A stretch of DNA of 64,000 bases from JTS-RE37 sp963756115 (GCA_963756115.1 CAVWMN010000010.1:1488001-1552000); one strand, 5' to 3'; shown: positions 27,662 to 38,166, counted from the stretch's first letter. Translations and numbers: made by a program. The notes: generated from the letters alone by a model not told the origin.

Positions 27662-28711
27662 TCAGTACAACATGAAGGATGCAAAAATGATCCCGATGGC
27701 AGCGATGGGCACAATGATAAGCGTGTAAATAAACGCAATGACATTGGCTTTGAGGAAAGCGCCCAGGCGGCTGCTCCGGTAAAAATTGCGCAGGGCAATA
27801 AATAGATAGATGATAAATGACAACATCACCATTACCTCGATCCCTACGGGTATATCTACCAGCATATTAGCCACCAGCAGCACGCAGAAGGTGGTAAACA
27901 TGAAAGTGAAAAAATAGAAGCTGAATACCATATGGTGTGCAAAATTGCCACGGCGCCAATAAAATATCTTCAACAAGATCGCAAATAGCGGCATCAGGAG
28001 GAACATGGCTATGGGGATGGTGTCATAAAGTGTTTGCAGAATACCCCCTCCCCGCTGCTCATAGACTTTCAATGCCTGGGCGTAAAATTTCTTTGTCAAC
28101 CCACCAGCGTCTTCCTCCAGACCTATTGCCTTCAGTTTTTCTTCCGGCGGTGCCCCGGCTGCAATGAGGGAATCCAGTTCATCACTGCCAATGTTAAAGG
28201 AGTTATCCCGCAGGTTATTTTTGGTGGTAATGACAGAATCAATATCTGCCAATTCCTTATCTGTCAACCCGGTGTATTTCCTGGTGTCCTTTAGGGACTC
28301 CCTTGCCAGTTGTAATTGCACGGAATCCATTTTCCCGGTAAGGGTATCCCGGTTGATTTCCCTACTGAAACCTTTGTTCAGGGCTTCCGTAATATCATTA
28401 TCGGCTTGGCGGACACGGAAGGAAAACAGAAAGAAGAAGACAACGGAAATAAACAGGTAGAACTGGGCAGGGTGCAGGTATCGCTGCCGTTTACCGTCAA
28501 CAAAACGCCTGGCGAGGACACCGGGCCGGATCATCAATGGGACAAAACTCCTGAAAAAACGCGCGTCAACCGAAAAATAATTGCTGATGGTATTGCTGAA
28601 AAGGACCCCAAATGTTAGGTGGTCCGCAGCTTCCTGCCCACATTGCGGACAATATTCGAAATGTGGTTCCAGTGGAAAACCACAGTTTTTACAAGGATTG
28701 GTTGAGGACAT
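27662..28711 (-). CDS. DUF3667 membrane protein with N-terminal zinc ribbon
   Basis: The 349-residue protein begins with a zinc ribbon (C7-x2-C10 and C21-x2-C24 in NPCKNCGFPL and YCPQCGQE). DUF3667 follows: LFSNTISNYFSVDARFFRSFVPLMIRPG, then RYLHPAQFYLFISVVFFFLF. A long soluble loop, probably extracytoplasmic, separates the first membrane helix from a C-terminal cluster of about four. The family is widespread in Bacteroidota and has no known role; its place near unrelated enzymes gives no clue. It converges with the M14 gene with 16 nt between stops. Confidence 0.88.
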   Translation of the reverse strand: MSSTNPCKNCGFPLEPHFEYCPQCGQEAADHLTFGVLFSNTISNYFSVDARFFRSFVPLMIRPGVLARRFVDGKRQRYLHPAQFYLFISVVFFFLFSFRVRQADNDITEALNKGFSREINRDTLTGKMDSVQLQLARESLKDTRKYTGLTDKELADIDSVITTKNNLRDNSFNIGSDELDSLIAAGAPPEEKLKAIGLEEDAGGLTKKFYAQALKVYEQRGGGILQTLYDTIPIAMFLLMPLFAILLKIFYWRRGNFAHHMVFSFYFFTFMFTTFCVLLVANMLVDIPVGIEVMVMLSFIIYLFIALRNFYRSSRLGAFLKANVIAFIYTLIIVPIAAIGIIFASFMLY

Positions 28712-28887
28712 TGGTTATTGTTTCACTAAAACTACAAAAAGTATAGCGATCCGCGGACAGGCCCGTATGATTTTCGAATTGCGTTTTAAAACCCCCCGTG
28801 CGTATTTCTCAATGATTTCGCCCTATGTAGGTAGTACGATCAGAATTTACGGGGATTGGGCATACCCCGCTATCTCATTCATAAAAA

Positions 28888-28913
28888 AAGGTGATCTTTT
28901 AAAAGATCACCTT
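28888..28913 (-). terminator. Rho-independent terminator of katG
   Basis: A perfect 26-nt palindrome (13-bp arms AAGGTGATCTTTT) lies 37 nt beyond the katG stop. On the minus strand the stem is followed directly by a run of T, the classic intrinsic terminator form. Confidence 0.8.
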
Positions 28914-28950
28914 CCTATTTACCCATTCAGGATTTTTCTGTCCTGGAAGA

Positions 28951-31191
28951 TTATAAATCAAACCGATCCAGATTCATAACCTTTACCCATGCTTTGACAA
29001 AATCTTTGATGAATTTCGCTTCCATATCATCGCATGCATATACTTCAGCAAGTGCCCGTAATTCAGAATTGGATCCAAATATAAGATCTACCCTGCTGCC
29101 TGTCCATTTCACTTCCCCGGTCTTGCGGTCACGACCCTCAAACTGATTTTGCGATTCAGATTTTTCATTCCACGTAATGGCCATATCCAGAAGATTCTTA
29201 AAGAAATCAGTGGTCAGTTGTCCCGGACGATTTGTAAGAATTCCCAGTTCAGAATCGTTATAATTGGTGCCTATTGCCCTCATTCCTCCAACAAGGACCG
29301 TCAGTTCCGGAGCCGTCAGGGTTAATAACTGGGCCCTGTCTATGAGCATCTCTTCAGCGGAGGCTGAAATATGGTCCCGGTTGCGGAAATAATTCCTGAA
29401 ACCATCCGCATTGGGCTCAAGCGGTTCAAATGCTTCCACATCCGTTTGCTCCTGGCTGGCATCTGCCCTACCCGGCCTAAAGGGGACACTGATTTCATAA
29501 CCTGCATCTTTAGCTGCTTTTTCAACCCCGGTGCATCCGGCAAGTACGATAAGGTCAGCTATGGAAACCTTCCCGTGGGCTCCGTTGAATTCATGCTGGA
29601 TCCCTTCCAGGGTTTGGATCACCCTACCAAGTTGCCGGGGGTTATTCACTTCCCAGCCTCTTTGAGGCGCCAGCCGTATCCTTGCGCCATTGGCTCCCCC
29701 ACGCTTGTCGGAACCCCTGAATGTTGAAGCTGAAGCCCAGGCGGTGGATACCAACTCCGAAACTGAAAGCCCGGAATCCAGGATCTTTGATTTCAGGGTG
29801 GCGATATCGTTTTCACTGACCAGTTCATGATCTACCTTTGGAATCGGATCCTGCCATACTAATTCTTCCTGTGGGACCTCTGGTCCAAGATAGCGCTCTA
29901 TCGGCCCCATATCCCGGTGTGTCAGTTTGAACCAGGCACGGGAATAGGCATCTGCAAATTCATCAGGATTCTCAAAAAAATGTCTCGATATTTTTTCATA
30001 TTCGGGATCCACTTTTAGGGAAATATCCGTAGTCAGCATAAATGGAGCATGTTTCTTATTGGGATCATGCGCATCCGGCACAGTTCCGGCCCCTTCGTGG
30101 TTCTTTGGCTGCCATTGATAAGCCCCGCCGGGTCCCGTAATACATTCCCAATCATACCGGAACAGGTTATCAAAATATTTATTGCTCCATTGGGTGGGGG
30201 TATCTGTCCAGGCCCCTTCAATACCACTGGTAATGGTATTCGCCCCCGTACCGGTGCCAAAACTATTTTTCCATCCCATGCCTTGCAACTCAATACCGGC
30301 AGCTGCGGGTTCCGCATCCACATATTTTTCCGGATCCGCGGCCCCGTGGGTTTTACCAAATGTATGCCCGCCGGCGATCAGTGCGACGGTTTCATAATCG
30401 TTCATAGCCATCCTACCGAAGGTTTCACGGATATAGTGGGCCGATTCTACCGGATCCGGATTTCCATTATGGCCTTCAGGGTTCACATAAATAAGGCCCA
30501 TGTGAGCTGCCCCCAGCGGATTTTCGAGTTCGCCATCCGCATACCGTTCATCATTGTCAAGCCATTTGCTCTCCGCACCCCAGTATACATCATTTTCAGG
30601 TTCCCATACATCTTCCCTGCCACCGGCAAAACCGAACATTTTTAATCCCATGGACTCATGGGCACAATTCCCGGCAAGAACCATAAGGTCTGCCCAGGAT
30701 ATTTTATTTCCATATTTCTTCTTGATGGGCCACAGCAGTAATCTGGCCTTGTCAAGATTTGCATTATCCGGCCAGCTGTTCAGGGGCGCGAAACGCTGTT
30801 GCCCTGAACCAGCACCTCCCCGGCCATCGCCTATCCGATAGGTTCCTGCACTGTGCCATGCCATCCGGATAAAGAACGGTCCATAATGCCCGTAGTCTGC
30901 CGGCCACCATTCCTGTGAATCCGTCATAAGATCATACAAGTCTTGTTTTACAGCGTTCAGATCCAAACTCTTAAATTCGGCTGCATAATTAAAATCCGGG
31001 TCCATAGGATTGGATAAGGACGAATTCTGGCGCAGAATATCAAGGTTTAGTTGATTTGGCCACCAGTCCCGATTGGAGGTCCCACCCCCCGCTGAATTTT
31101 TTAAAGCCCCCCCCATAAAAGGACACCTGCTGGATTCATTTACTTCCCAAGCCTTATGGCTGTCCTCGCTTCCTGAATGATTATTTTCCAT
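28951..31191 (-). CDS. katG: Catalase-peroxidase KatG
   Basis: KatG (746 residues) is a bifunctional haem catalase and peroxidase. The distal haem pocket has R109, W112 and H113 (FIRMAWHSAGTYR). The Tyr of the Met-Tyr-Trp adduct is in HMGLIYVNPEG, and the proximal His is in ALIAGGHTFGKTHG. The second, non-haem peroxidase-like domain is complete (RGGANGARIRLAPQRGWEVN, ending AWVKVMNLDRFDL). Length is normal and no signal peptide is seen. It is monocistronic, with a strong terminator downstream. No OxyR- or PerR-type operator was recognised upstream. Confidence 0.97.
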   Translation of the reverse strand: MENNHSGSEDSHKAWEVNESSRCPFMGGALKNSAGGGTSNRDWWPNQLNLDILRQNSSLSNPMDPDFNYAAEFKSLDLNAVKQDLYDLMTDSQEWWPADYGHYGPFFIRMAWHSAGTYRIGDGRGGAGSGQQRFAPLNSWPDNANLDKARLLLWPIKKKYGNKISWADLMVLAGNCAHESMGLKMFGFAGGREDVWEPENDVYWGAESKWLDNDERYADGELENPLGAAHMGLIYVNPEGHNGNPDPVESAHYIRETFGRMAMNDYETVALIAGGHTFGKTHGAADPEKYVDAEPAAAGIELQGMGWKNSFGTGTGANTITSGIEGAWTDTPTQWSNKYFDNLFRYDWECITGPGGAYQWQPKNHEGAGTVPDAHDPNKKHAPFMLTTDISLKVDPEYEKISRHFFENPDEFADAYSRAWFKLTHRDMGPIERYLGPEVPQEELVWQDPIPKVDHELVSENDIATLKSKILDSGLSVSELVSTAWASASTFRGSDKRGGANGARIRLAPQRGWEVNNPRQLGRVIQTLEGIQHEFNGAHGKVSIADLIVLAGCTGVEKAAKDAGYEISVPFRPGRADASQEQTDVEAFEPLEPNADGFRNYFRNRDHISASAEEMLIDRAQLLTLTAPELTVLVGGMRAIGTNYNDSELGILTNRPGQLTTDFFKNLLDMAITWNEKSESQNQFEGRDRKTGEVKWTGSRVDLIFGSNSELRALAEVYACDDMEAKFIKDFVKAWVKVMNLDRFDL

Positions 31192-31635
31192 TGTATTAGA
31201 TGATTTTTATTCGTTATAAGTTTCTCAATTTACGGCTTTCATCGCGACAATTTTTATCTAAATTTTTTATGTCAGCATCAATAAAATATATAGCGCAACC
31301 TATGGCTGAAATCCAGGGCCGGAAGAATACCGCGTCAACTACTCCCGCGAATGCTATTCACGACTGAAGAAGCAAAAAAATTTGCAAATTATATGCATGG
31401 TATCGCCTACCTCCTTCACGGTTTTTTTGGATGTTCATAATCGCCCGGCAACCGATCAAAAATTAAAAAGAAATTGTGGCAATAAAAAAGAAAACCCCGG
31501 TGCCAAAACCGTTGCTAACCTCGTTTGCGGTAGCATGATATTATAGGGCCCGGGACACCATGCGGCTTTGCTTAATGCATCGAAGTCAGTTTAATAATGG
31601 TACATTTAAGGTGTATGAATTTTTAATTTAATCGA
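31192..31635. other. Intergenic region katG/creatininase
   Basis: This 444-nt spacer between divergent genes is AT-rich close to katG and shows no supported ORF or RNA. TACATTTA at 31601-31608, 28 nt before the next start, could be a -7 element. Nothing else was recognised. Confidence 0.4.
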
Positions 31636-32521
31636 ATGGTACCTCAAGCAACTTTATGGAAATTTTGGGCAGTGAATATGTCCCTGCTGGTATTCAGTTT
31701 TACAATCACTAGGGCCCAGGAACTGCCCAGCAGATGGGACGAGATCACCGCCAGTGACTGGCAGGAAGCATTAAAGAAGTCGGACAGCACCTGCATTCTG
31801 CCCATCGGAATCCTTGAAAAACACGGCCCGCATGTACCCATAGGCTCAGACCTGATCAAAGTACGGGAATGGTCTGCAAGGGCCGCCAAACGCGAATACG
31901 CGGTGGTATTCCCCGGATTTCTTTTATGGGCAGATCAATGAAGCCAAACACCAGCCGGGTATCTTTTCCCTGCCTCCCCGGGTGGTATGGGATCTATTGG
32001 AAGCAACCTGCGATGAAATTGCCCGTAACGGTTTCAAAAAGATCGTGATCATCAACGGACACGGGGGCAATCCCCAGATGATCCGCTATTTTATGCAGAC
32101 ACGCCTGGAGAAAAGGAGGGACTATGCGGTCTTTTTCTTTGAACCCGACTCAGATCCTGAGTATGTTGCAAAAATGAATGCGCTGCGGAAGTCGGATGCG
32201 TCACAGGACCAGCATGCCGGGGAACGGGAAACATCAGAGATCCTCTACCTCCGCCCGGACCTCGTAAAAATGGAGACGGCTTCAACGGAATCAGGAGCGA
32301 ATCAAAAGCGTTGGGACATCCCGAACGTCTATACGGCCATCTGGTGGTATGCCAGTTACCCGAACCACTATGCCGGGGAGGGCGACAAGGCAACAAAAGA
32401 ACTGGGGGAACTGGTAACAGAACATTATCTGGACTCCTTTGTGACCGCTTTGAAAGCGATCAAGGCAGACACCAGTACACTGAAGCTTCAAAAAGAGTTT
32501 TATGACAAAGTAGGAGAATGA
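31636..32521 (+). pseudogene. Creatininase family amidohydrolase, frameshifted
   Basis: Two adjacent frames together encode one creatininase-family protein. The first (31636-31941) has a signal peptide and ILPIGILEKHGPHVPIGSD, with the metal ligands of the family (Glu, His, Asp). The second carries IINGHGGNPQMIRYF, GERETSEILYL and the C-terminus (32521). Skipping one base near 31918-31926 (within TTTCTTTTAT) joins them and restores FYGQINEAKHQPG, which is normal for the family; otherwise translation stops at TGA 31939. The family hydrolyses cyclic amides such as creatinine or formamides. It is either a pseudogene or a sequencing error. Apart from this lesion it appears intact. Confidence 0.8.
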
Positions 32522-33190
32522 CCTGCCGGCTGGGGTGGTATCCCTTATAAATAGTATCCGAATTTAAGAGACAGACCGGATCTGCATACAAAGCAGGATG
32601 CATATAGGATACGGAATGATCTCACCGATCGGTTACATAAATGGCTGGCCGTTGCTTTGCTGCTGACGGCAGAACTAGATGGGTGGTCAAACGTATATTG
32701 CCTGATCATCGGACGCCATATGTGATGAAATATGCATATCTTACTGGCGCCCGGCATCCCCACTGCCTTAAATTCATAGAATTTATGGAAATCGGCTAGT
32801 GCGTTCATACCGGCATACCGGGATCTCCGGGAAAACGATTGCAACTCCTTAACTAAATGCCACAAACAATAAAAATACGATTCGCGTTCCGTAGCATGGA
32901 TTCTCCGGGATGTTCGTTGTCCGACAGGAGCATGAGATTATGGAATCTCCTAAAAAGGGAGGTATGTGCTATGACTATCCCAAAGAGGGATTTGAATTTT
33001 ATAATCGTTCACAATGTTTCGGGATGCGAAAAATGAACCGTATTACCCCTTGAACAGCAATGCCATGCTGTATCAAAAATCAGTAGGTTGATATCCTCTG
33101 AAATTAGTGGTATTGCGCAGGCATGATTTCCTTCAGGCTAGTTACCCAGGCGATCTTGGAGCATTGAAAACCATTTTTTTAAACCACAGC
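32522..33190. other. Intergenic region without recognised genes
   Basis: The 669 nt hold only short, unconvincing frames on both strands. No family-like protein, tRNA or clear hairpin was seen. It may contain eroded coding sequence, given the pseudogene on its left side, but I could not identify any. Confidence 0.4.
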
Positions 33191-34525
33191 ATGATGGAAA
33201 TCAGGCCTCTTAATAAATTGTCGGGCTATTTGGATCACCTGATAAAAGGCCGTTTATGGCTTAAGGTGATCATCGGATTGCTCTTAGGTGCAGGGCTTGG
33301 TATCGCGATCAATCCATCTGCAGGGTTCCTTTCAGAAAATTTTAGTTTATCGCTGGCAAACTGGCTCGACTTACCCGGGCAAATTTTTATGAGGCTGGTC
33401 CAAATGATCATGATACCCCTGATATTTGCTTCAATTATTTCGGGAATCGTAAGCAACACATCCGAGAACCTAAAAAGCTTCGGACTAAGTCTCTTATTAT
33501 ATTTTGTGTTCACCACGGTCATTGCCGTCACTATTGGTTTAATCGTTACGTTGACCTTAAAGCCCGGGCAATATGTTTTCAAGCTCGGGGGGTTTCCCGA
33601 CAGCGGAGAAAATCTGATAGAAGCCAGTGAACAAACCAACATGATCGAAAATATTCCGGATACTATTTCAAGGCTTATCCCGAATAATCCACTGGAGTCC
33701 ATATTAACGGGAGAGATGCTGGGTGTAGTCATATTTACAATAATTGTTGGTGTAGCAATTACCCAACTAGACCAACACATAACAAAACCTATCATTCGTT
33801 TCGTCGAAGCGATTCAGAAGATCTGTATGATCGTGGTCTCATGGGCGATGATGCTTGTGCCATACGCAGTATTTGGTTTAATGGCTGCCTTGTTGTCCAA
33901 GATCGGCATTGAAATATTCCTCGGGCTGGGTTACTATATGATAGTTGTTATACTGGGTCTGATCATCCTGATGCTATTCTATCTAATCATGGTTTTTGCT
34001 TTTTTGGGTATGAACCCCTTCAAATTCCTGAACAAGGTACGGGAACCTCAGCTATTGGCTTTTTCTACGGCCAGCTCCGCAGCTGTTATGCCGGTAACCA
34101 TGAAAACAGCAGATGAAAAATTAGGTGTATCCTCCAATATAAGTGATTTTGTTATACCCGTCGGGGCCACAATAAATATGGATGGTACCGCTCTGTTTCA
34201 ATGTGTGACCACATTATTCATGGCGCAGGCCTATGGTATTGAACTGTCATTGATCAACCTCCTATTGATCACGGCAACAGTTGTAGCTGCATCCATCGGA
34301 ACCCCTGCCGTTCCAGGAGGAGGTGTCATTATTCTCGCATCCGTGCTGCAGGGCGCAGGAATTCCGGTAGATGGCCTGATCATTATCATCGGTATAGACA
34401 GAATCTTGGGGATGTTCAGAACGGCGGCCAATGTGACCGGAGACCTGACTGCAAGCGTAATTTTCAATAAATTTTATGGATCGGATAAGCAACAGCGCAA
34501 CCCGACAATTAAAAAGCGCCCATAA
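33191..34525 (+). CDS. Dicarboxylate/amino acid:cation symporter (DAACS family)
   Basis: The frame opens at a GTG (33107), but ATG 33191 precedes the typical short N-terminus and first helix; ATG 33194 is equally possible. The 444-residue protein is a GltP/DctA/EAAT relative. It shows FMRLVQMIMIPLIFASI, the HP1 serine-rich tip AFSTASSAAVMP, the helix 7 NMDGT motif (ATINMDGTALFQ), HP2 ASIGTPAVPGGG, and helix 8 GIDRILGMFRTAANVTGD with Asp, Arg and Asn for substrate binding. It imports acidic amino acids or C4-dicarboxylates with Na+ or H+. It lies 51 nt before a CocE-type hydrolase, possibly in one unit. Confidence 0.93.
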   Translation: MMEIRPLNKLSGYLDHLIKGRLWLKVIIGLLLGAGLGIAINPSAGFLSENFSLSLANWLDLPGQIFMRLVQMIMIPLIFASIISGIVSNTSENLKSFGLSLLLYFVFTTVIAVTIGLIVTLTLKPGQYVFKLGGFPDSGENLIEASEQTNMIENIPDTISRLIPNNPLESILTGEMLGVVIFTIIVGVAITQLDQHITKPIIRFVEAIQKICMIVVSWAMMLVPYAVFGLMAALLSKIGIEIFLGLGYYMIVVILGLIILMLFYLIMVFAFLGMNPFKFLNKVREPQLLAFSTASSAAVMPVTMKTADEKLGVSSNISDFVIPVGATINMDGTALFQCVTTLFMAQAYGIELSLINLLLITATVVAASIGTPAVPGGGVIILASVLQGAGIPVDGLIIIIGIDRILGMFRTAANVTGDLTASVIFNKFYGSDKQQRNPTIKKRP

Positions 34526-34576
34526 ATTGGTTAATTTGAACCGGCAGCGCTGACCCTGCGGCATAATGCACATTTT

Positions 34577-36673
34577 ATGAAAAAAAACACCCGTAATAGT
34601 AACGTACAAAAATGTACCTGTCTAAGCTTGATATCGCTTTTTTTGTTATCGATTCCTATTCCCGATCGTCTTAGTGCGCAACAACAGCCGACTTTAGAAA
34701 ACGGCATTGAAATAAAAGAAGTTATGATACCATTGGATGATGGTATAAAACTGGCAACAGACCTGTATTTTTCTCAAAAAGGAAATAGCGAAGAACGACT
34801 CCCCATTCTTTTGGAATACCTGCCATACCGGAAAGATGAAGGGAGGGGAAATCGGTATTCACTCTATTCTTACTTCGTGAACAATGGCTATATAGTAGCA
34901 AGGGTCGATATCAGGGGAACAGGCCGTAGTGGAGGTAAACTGGTAGATGGGGAATATTCTGAACAAGAACAAACAGATGGAGAGCAGGTTATTGATTGGT
35001 TATCAAAACAATCCTTTTCTTCCGGCAAGATAGGGATGTTTGGGATCTCCTGGGGTGGTTTTAATTCCCTTCACCTTGCTATGCGGCACCCTCCGGCACT
35101 TAAAACTATCATATCCCTCATGTCCACAGACGATATATATCAGGATGATGTCCATTTTATTGATGGCATGATGCATGTTGATGCGTATGAAATTGGACGG
35201 GACCTGGAAAATGCCTTGCCCGGAGCACCAGATTTTGTAATTGATGAGCAATACTATGAAGATCGTTTTGAGACAGAGCCGTGGTTGTTGAAATACAAAC
35301 GACAACAAACAGATGGACCATTTTGGGACAGGGCTTCTTTAAACGAAGATCATACACAGATTGATATACCCACATTTGTAATAGGTGGCTGGTATGACGG
35401 GTATCGCGATTTTGTTCCGCGAATGATGAAAAACGCGGATGTACCAATCAAGGCTATATTAGGCCCCTGGAATCATACCTGGCCAAACCTGGCCAGTCCC
35501 GGGCCGGCCATTGAGTGGCGGCAAATGGCAGTACGTTGGTTGGATCACTGGTTAAAGGGGGTTGATACCGGTATTCTGGAAGAACCCATGCTATATTACT
35601 ATCAAAGGGATTACCACGAACCAGGCTTTGACCTATCCTATATCCCGGGATCCTGGAAGCAGTCGGACGCCTGGCCTGAGACGCGTGACAGTTTGTTCTA
35701 TTTCCATGAAAATCACAGGTTGGCGTTTTCACCCTCAACCTTTAAGCATGAACTTGAATATAAACCATCGGTAGGAACGGAAGCGAGTGGTTCTGTCATG
35801 TGGTGGGGTGATTGGGCACCTGACCAGAGAGGGGCAGATATCTATAGTTTGGTATACGACTCTGAACCAATTGCTTCCGATATGCAAATAATTGGATTTC
35901 CGGAAGTAAATCTGCAAGCCTCCTCCAATGCAGCTGCTGCCAACTGGATCGTCCGACTTTCAGATATTGCACCTGATGGAATGATCACGCAGGTAACAGG
36001 GGCGGGATTTAATGGAACCCATGCAAGATCCGATACCCGTCCTGAAGCAGTAGTTAAGGACAGTATTTATGACTTAAAAATTGAATTGCATGCCACTTCC
36101 TGGACATTCAGAAAAGGACACAAAATCCGTATAGCCATAAATAACGGGCAATGGCCAATGATCTGGCCATCTCCTTTTTCCATGACCACAGCCATTCATT
36201 CAGATGTATCCGCTCCTTCATTTTTAAAATTGCCTGTGCCTGATAAAGCTGTGAAGGCTATATCGCATCCTTTTCCGGATCCTCAAAGGGATCCGAAACT
36301 GCCGCATTATAAAAACGTAGCCTCAGAAACATTATCCGGGTATGCTGAGATCAAGGAAATAAAACGCAATGAGCGAACCCAGACTACTACTGTGTTGGCA
36401 ACAAATTCGGGGAGCGACCAGTATCCGTGGGGAGTCATTCATTATTCTGAAGAGATCACACATGAAGTGAGTGATAATACCCCCGCAGAAGCTATAGTAA
36501 ATAGTACCTATACCATTACAGTAGAAAAAGAAGACCGGATCCTAAAGTTGACGGGAGTGCTAATATTCTCCAGTGATGAAGAGACTTACTTTTATGATTA
36601 TACACGCAAACTTGAGGAAAATAATGAATTGATCCGGACTAAGAATTGGAAGGCCAAAATTCCCCGGCTATGA
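34577..36673 (+). CDS. CocE/NonD family hydrolase (exported)
   Basis: This 698-residue protein has an N-terminal signal-like segment (LSLISLFLLSIPIPD) and the CocE/NonD architecture: an alpha/beta-hydrolase domain with the nucleophile S158 (MFGISWGGF), the acid in VIGGWYDGYRD and the His in LGPWNHTWPN. The C-terminal jelly-roll domain contains IVRLSDIAPDGMITQVTGAG and HKIRIAINNGQWPMIWPSP. Relatives include X-Pro dipeptidyl peptidase, cocaine esterase and glutaryl-7-ACA acylase, so peptide, amide or ester substrates are all possible. A preceding symporter could import the product. It shares this class with the gene at 39138. Confidence 0.9.
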   Translation: MKKNTRNSNVQKCTCLSLISLFLLSIPIPDRLSAQQQPTLENGIEIKEVMIPLDDGIKLATDLYFSQKGNSEERLPILLEYLPYRKDEGRGNRYSLYSYFVNNGYIVARVDIRGTGRSGGKLVDGEYSEQEQTDGEQVIDWLSKQSFSSGKIGMFGISWGGFNSLHLAMRHPPALKTIISLMSTDDIYQDDVHFIDGMMHVDAYEIGRDLENALPGAPDFVIDEQYYEDRFETEPWLLKYKRQQTDGPFWDRASLNEDHTQIDIPTFVIGGWYDGYRDFVPRMMKNADVPIKAILGPWNHTWPNLASPGPAIEWRQMAVRWLDHWLKGVDTGILEEPMLYYYQRDYHEPGFDLSYIPGSWKQSDAWPETRDSLFYFHENHRLAFSPSTFKHELEYKPSVGTEASGSVMWWGDWAPDQRGADIYSLVYDSEPIASDMQIIGFPEVNLQASSNAAAANWIVRLSDIAPDGMITQVTGAGFNGTHARSDTRPEAVVKDSIYDLKIELHATSWTFRKGHKIRIAINNGQWPMIWPSPFSMTTAIHSDVSAPSFLKLPVPDKAVKAISHPFPDPQRDPKLPHYKNVASETLSGYAEIKEIKRNERTQTTTVLATNSGSDQYPWGVIHYSEEITHEVSDNTPAEAIVNSTYTITVEKEDRILKLTGVLIFSSDEETYFYDYTRKLEENNELIRTKNWKAKIPRL

Positions 36674-37083
36674 ATCCTCAGGGATATCAATAGGGTTGGC
36701 CTATTTTATCAACAATAAATACCTTAAGCTACTTTTGGCCAGCCTGCCAGTATAAATCAGTGACAATTAACGCACTATGCCACGGTAAAAAACACTCGCA
36801 CAACTTGAGGCGCGCGGCAACGAAAAGGTAAGGGCACAAAATATCCGGCGCAGGGCCTGCCAATACCAGAACCGTGTGCACCTGGATGCTGCCTGTGCTC
36901 AATTACCGAATTGATAAATGTTGGAAGGACAGGGGGTGTGGGAAACACATGGATATACAGCAGTTATATGAGCCCCTGGCGCAAAAATTGCCCAACCCCT
37001 TTTGTTTTTCAAATAAATCGCTACATTTAGAGGGCGCCTATAGTCGGTCGCAATAACCTCTAAATTAAAATAACACGATAATT
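36674..37083. other. Intergenic region before DUF1080 gene
   Basis: The 410-nt spacer has no supported gene. Its right end carries the candidate promoter at 37001-37029. The remaining part shows no repeats or strong hairpins that I could recognise. Confidence 0.4.
37001..37029 (+). promoter_or_regulatory. Candidate Bacteroidota promoter
   Basis: TTTG (37001-37004) and TACATTTA (37022-37029) are separated by 17 nt and resemble the TTTG / TAnnTTTG promoter. They lie 55 nt before the DUF1080 gene. Confidence 0.4.
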
Positions 37084-38100
37084 ATGAAAAGATTAGTACT
37101 ATCCCTGCTCGCCTTGATAATGACAACCCCTGCCCTTTTTGCTGCCGGGCCCTGTGTATCCCCAGATCCTGAAAACGGCTTCCTGGGCATGTGGGGCATT
37201 GAGATAGAAGGTGGCGGCGTAGGCTGGCTCAATGTATATGAAAAACAAGGCTTCCTGGATGGGGAACTTTTATGGATCGGGGGAAGTGTGCTGCCGGTTG
37301 CCGATATCTACCTGGTGGATGACAATACACTGGTGGTGACCCGTACCAATGAAAAGGTCCTCGAGGAAGGGAAAGAGCGCAAACACATTCAGACCTGGAC
37401 CCTCCGCATTAGCAGGACAGGTGATACGATAGCAGGCACCATGACGGGGCCTTCCTGGGGTGGTCCCGGGGAAATGGTAAACAATTTTTCGGGGAAAAGG
37501 ATTCCCCCTCCGGGCCCTGCACCCGACCTGGCCACCGTTAAGTATGGGAAACCCGTAAAACTCTTTAACGGGAAGGACCTGAGCGGATGGCGGCCTGTGG
37601 ACCCGGACAAGGCTAATGGATTTAAGGTGGTGGATGGCAAGCTGCAGAATGATCCTGTACAGCCTGATAAGGGCGAGCACATATCTTACGGAAACCTGCG
37701 AACGGATCAGGAATTTGAGGATTTTAATTTGAAGCTGGAAGTCAATGTGCCCAAGGACAACAATAGCGGAGTGTATCTCCGCGGCCTGTATGAGATACAG
37801 GTGGTTGATTCCTATGGTTTGCCACTGGATTCCCACAACATGGGTGCGGTCTATAGCCGCGTTACACCAAGTGAGGCTGCCGAAAAGCCGGCTGGCGAAT
37901 GGCAGGAGCTGGACATTACGCTGGTTGACCGTCATATCACGGTCATTTTTAACGGGAAGAAGATCATAGACAACCAGCCTGTTAATGGCCCCACAGGAGG
38001 GGCACTAAGTTCCGATGTATTTGCCCCCGGTCCTATTTATTTACAAGGGGACCATGGGAGTGTTGCCTATAGGAATATCGAGTTGACCCCGGTATTGTAA
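37084..38100 (+). CDS. Secreted DUF1080 (3-keto-disaccharide hydrolase-like) protein
   Basis: The 338-residue exported protein (signal MKRLVLSLLALIMTTPALFA) has two parts. Residues ~25-140 form a beta-rich domain (FLGMWGIEIEGGGVGWLNVYE). From ~155 on lies a DUF1080 concanavalin-like domain: VKLFNGKDLSGWRPVD, FEDFNLKLEVNVP, NSGVYLRGLYEIQVVDSYG and PIYLQGDHGSVAYRNIEL. DUF1080 proteins include 3-keto-glucoside hydrolases and are very common in Bacteroidota, often with Gfo/Idh oxidoreductases and isomerase-like TIM-barrel proteins. No such oxidoreductase is adjacent; the TIM-barrel gene at 13938 is far away. The substrate is therefore unknown. Confidence 0.88.
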   Translation: MKRLVLSLLALIMTTPALFAAGPCVSPDPENGFLGMWGIEIEGGGVGWLNVYEKQGFLDGELLWIGGSVLPVADIYLVDDNTLVVTRTNEKVLEEGKERKHIQTWTLRISRTGDTIAGTMTGPSWGGPGEMVNNFSGKRIPPPGPAPDLATVKYGKPVKLFNGKDLSGWRPVDPDKANGFKVVDGKLQNDPVQPDKGEHISYGNLRTDQEFEDFNLKLEVNVPKDNNSGVYLRGLYEIQVVDSYGLPLDSHNMGAVYSRVTPSEAAEKPAGEWQELDITLVDRHITVIFNGKKIIDNQPVNGPTGGALSSDVFAPGPIYLQGDHGSVAYRNIELTPVL

Positions 38101-38166
38101 CTGGCCTGTTAGGAGCAACCTCAGCTGGGAAATTAGAGGAATGCGGGATGGAACAGATTCATCAAA

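Noticed and set aside
31900..31990. Programmed +1 frameshift in the creatininase gene
   Set aside because: No stop-codon or pause element comparable to known +1 sites is present at the slip position, and nearby genes also carry lesions. A mutation or a sequencing error is simpler.
32545..32865. 106-codon minus-strand frame in the spacer after the creatininase gene
   Set aside because: The translation has no hydrophobic or domain pattern, is rich in Ser/His/Arg, and has no family resemblance.
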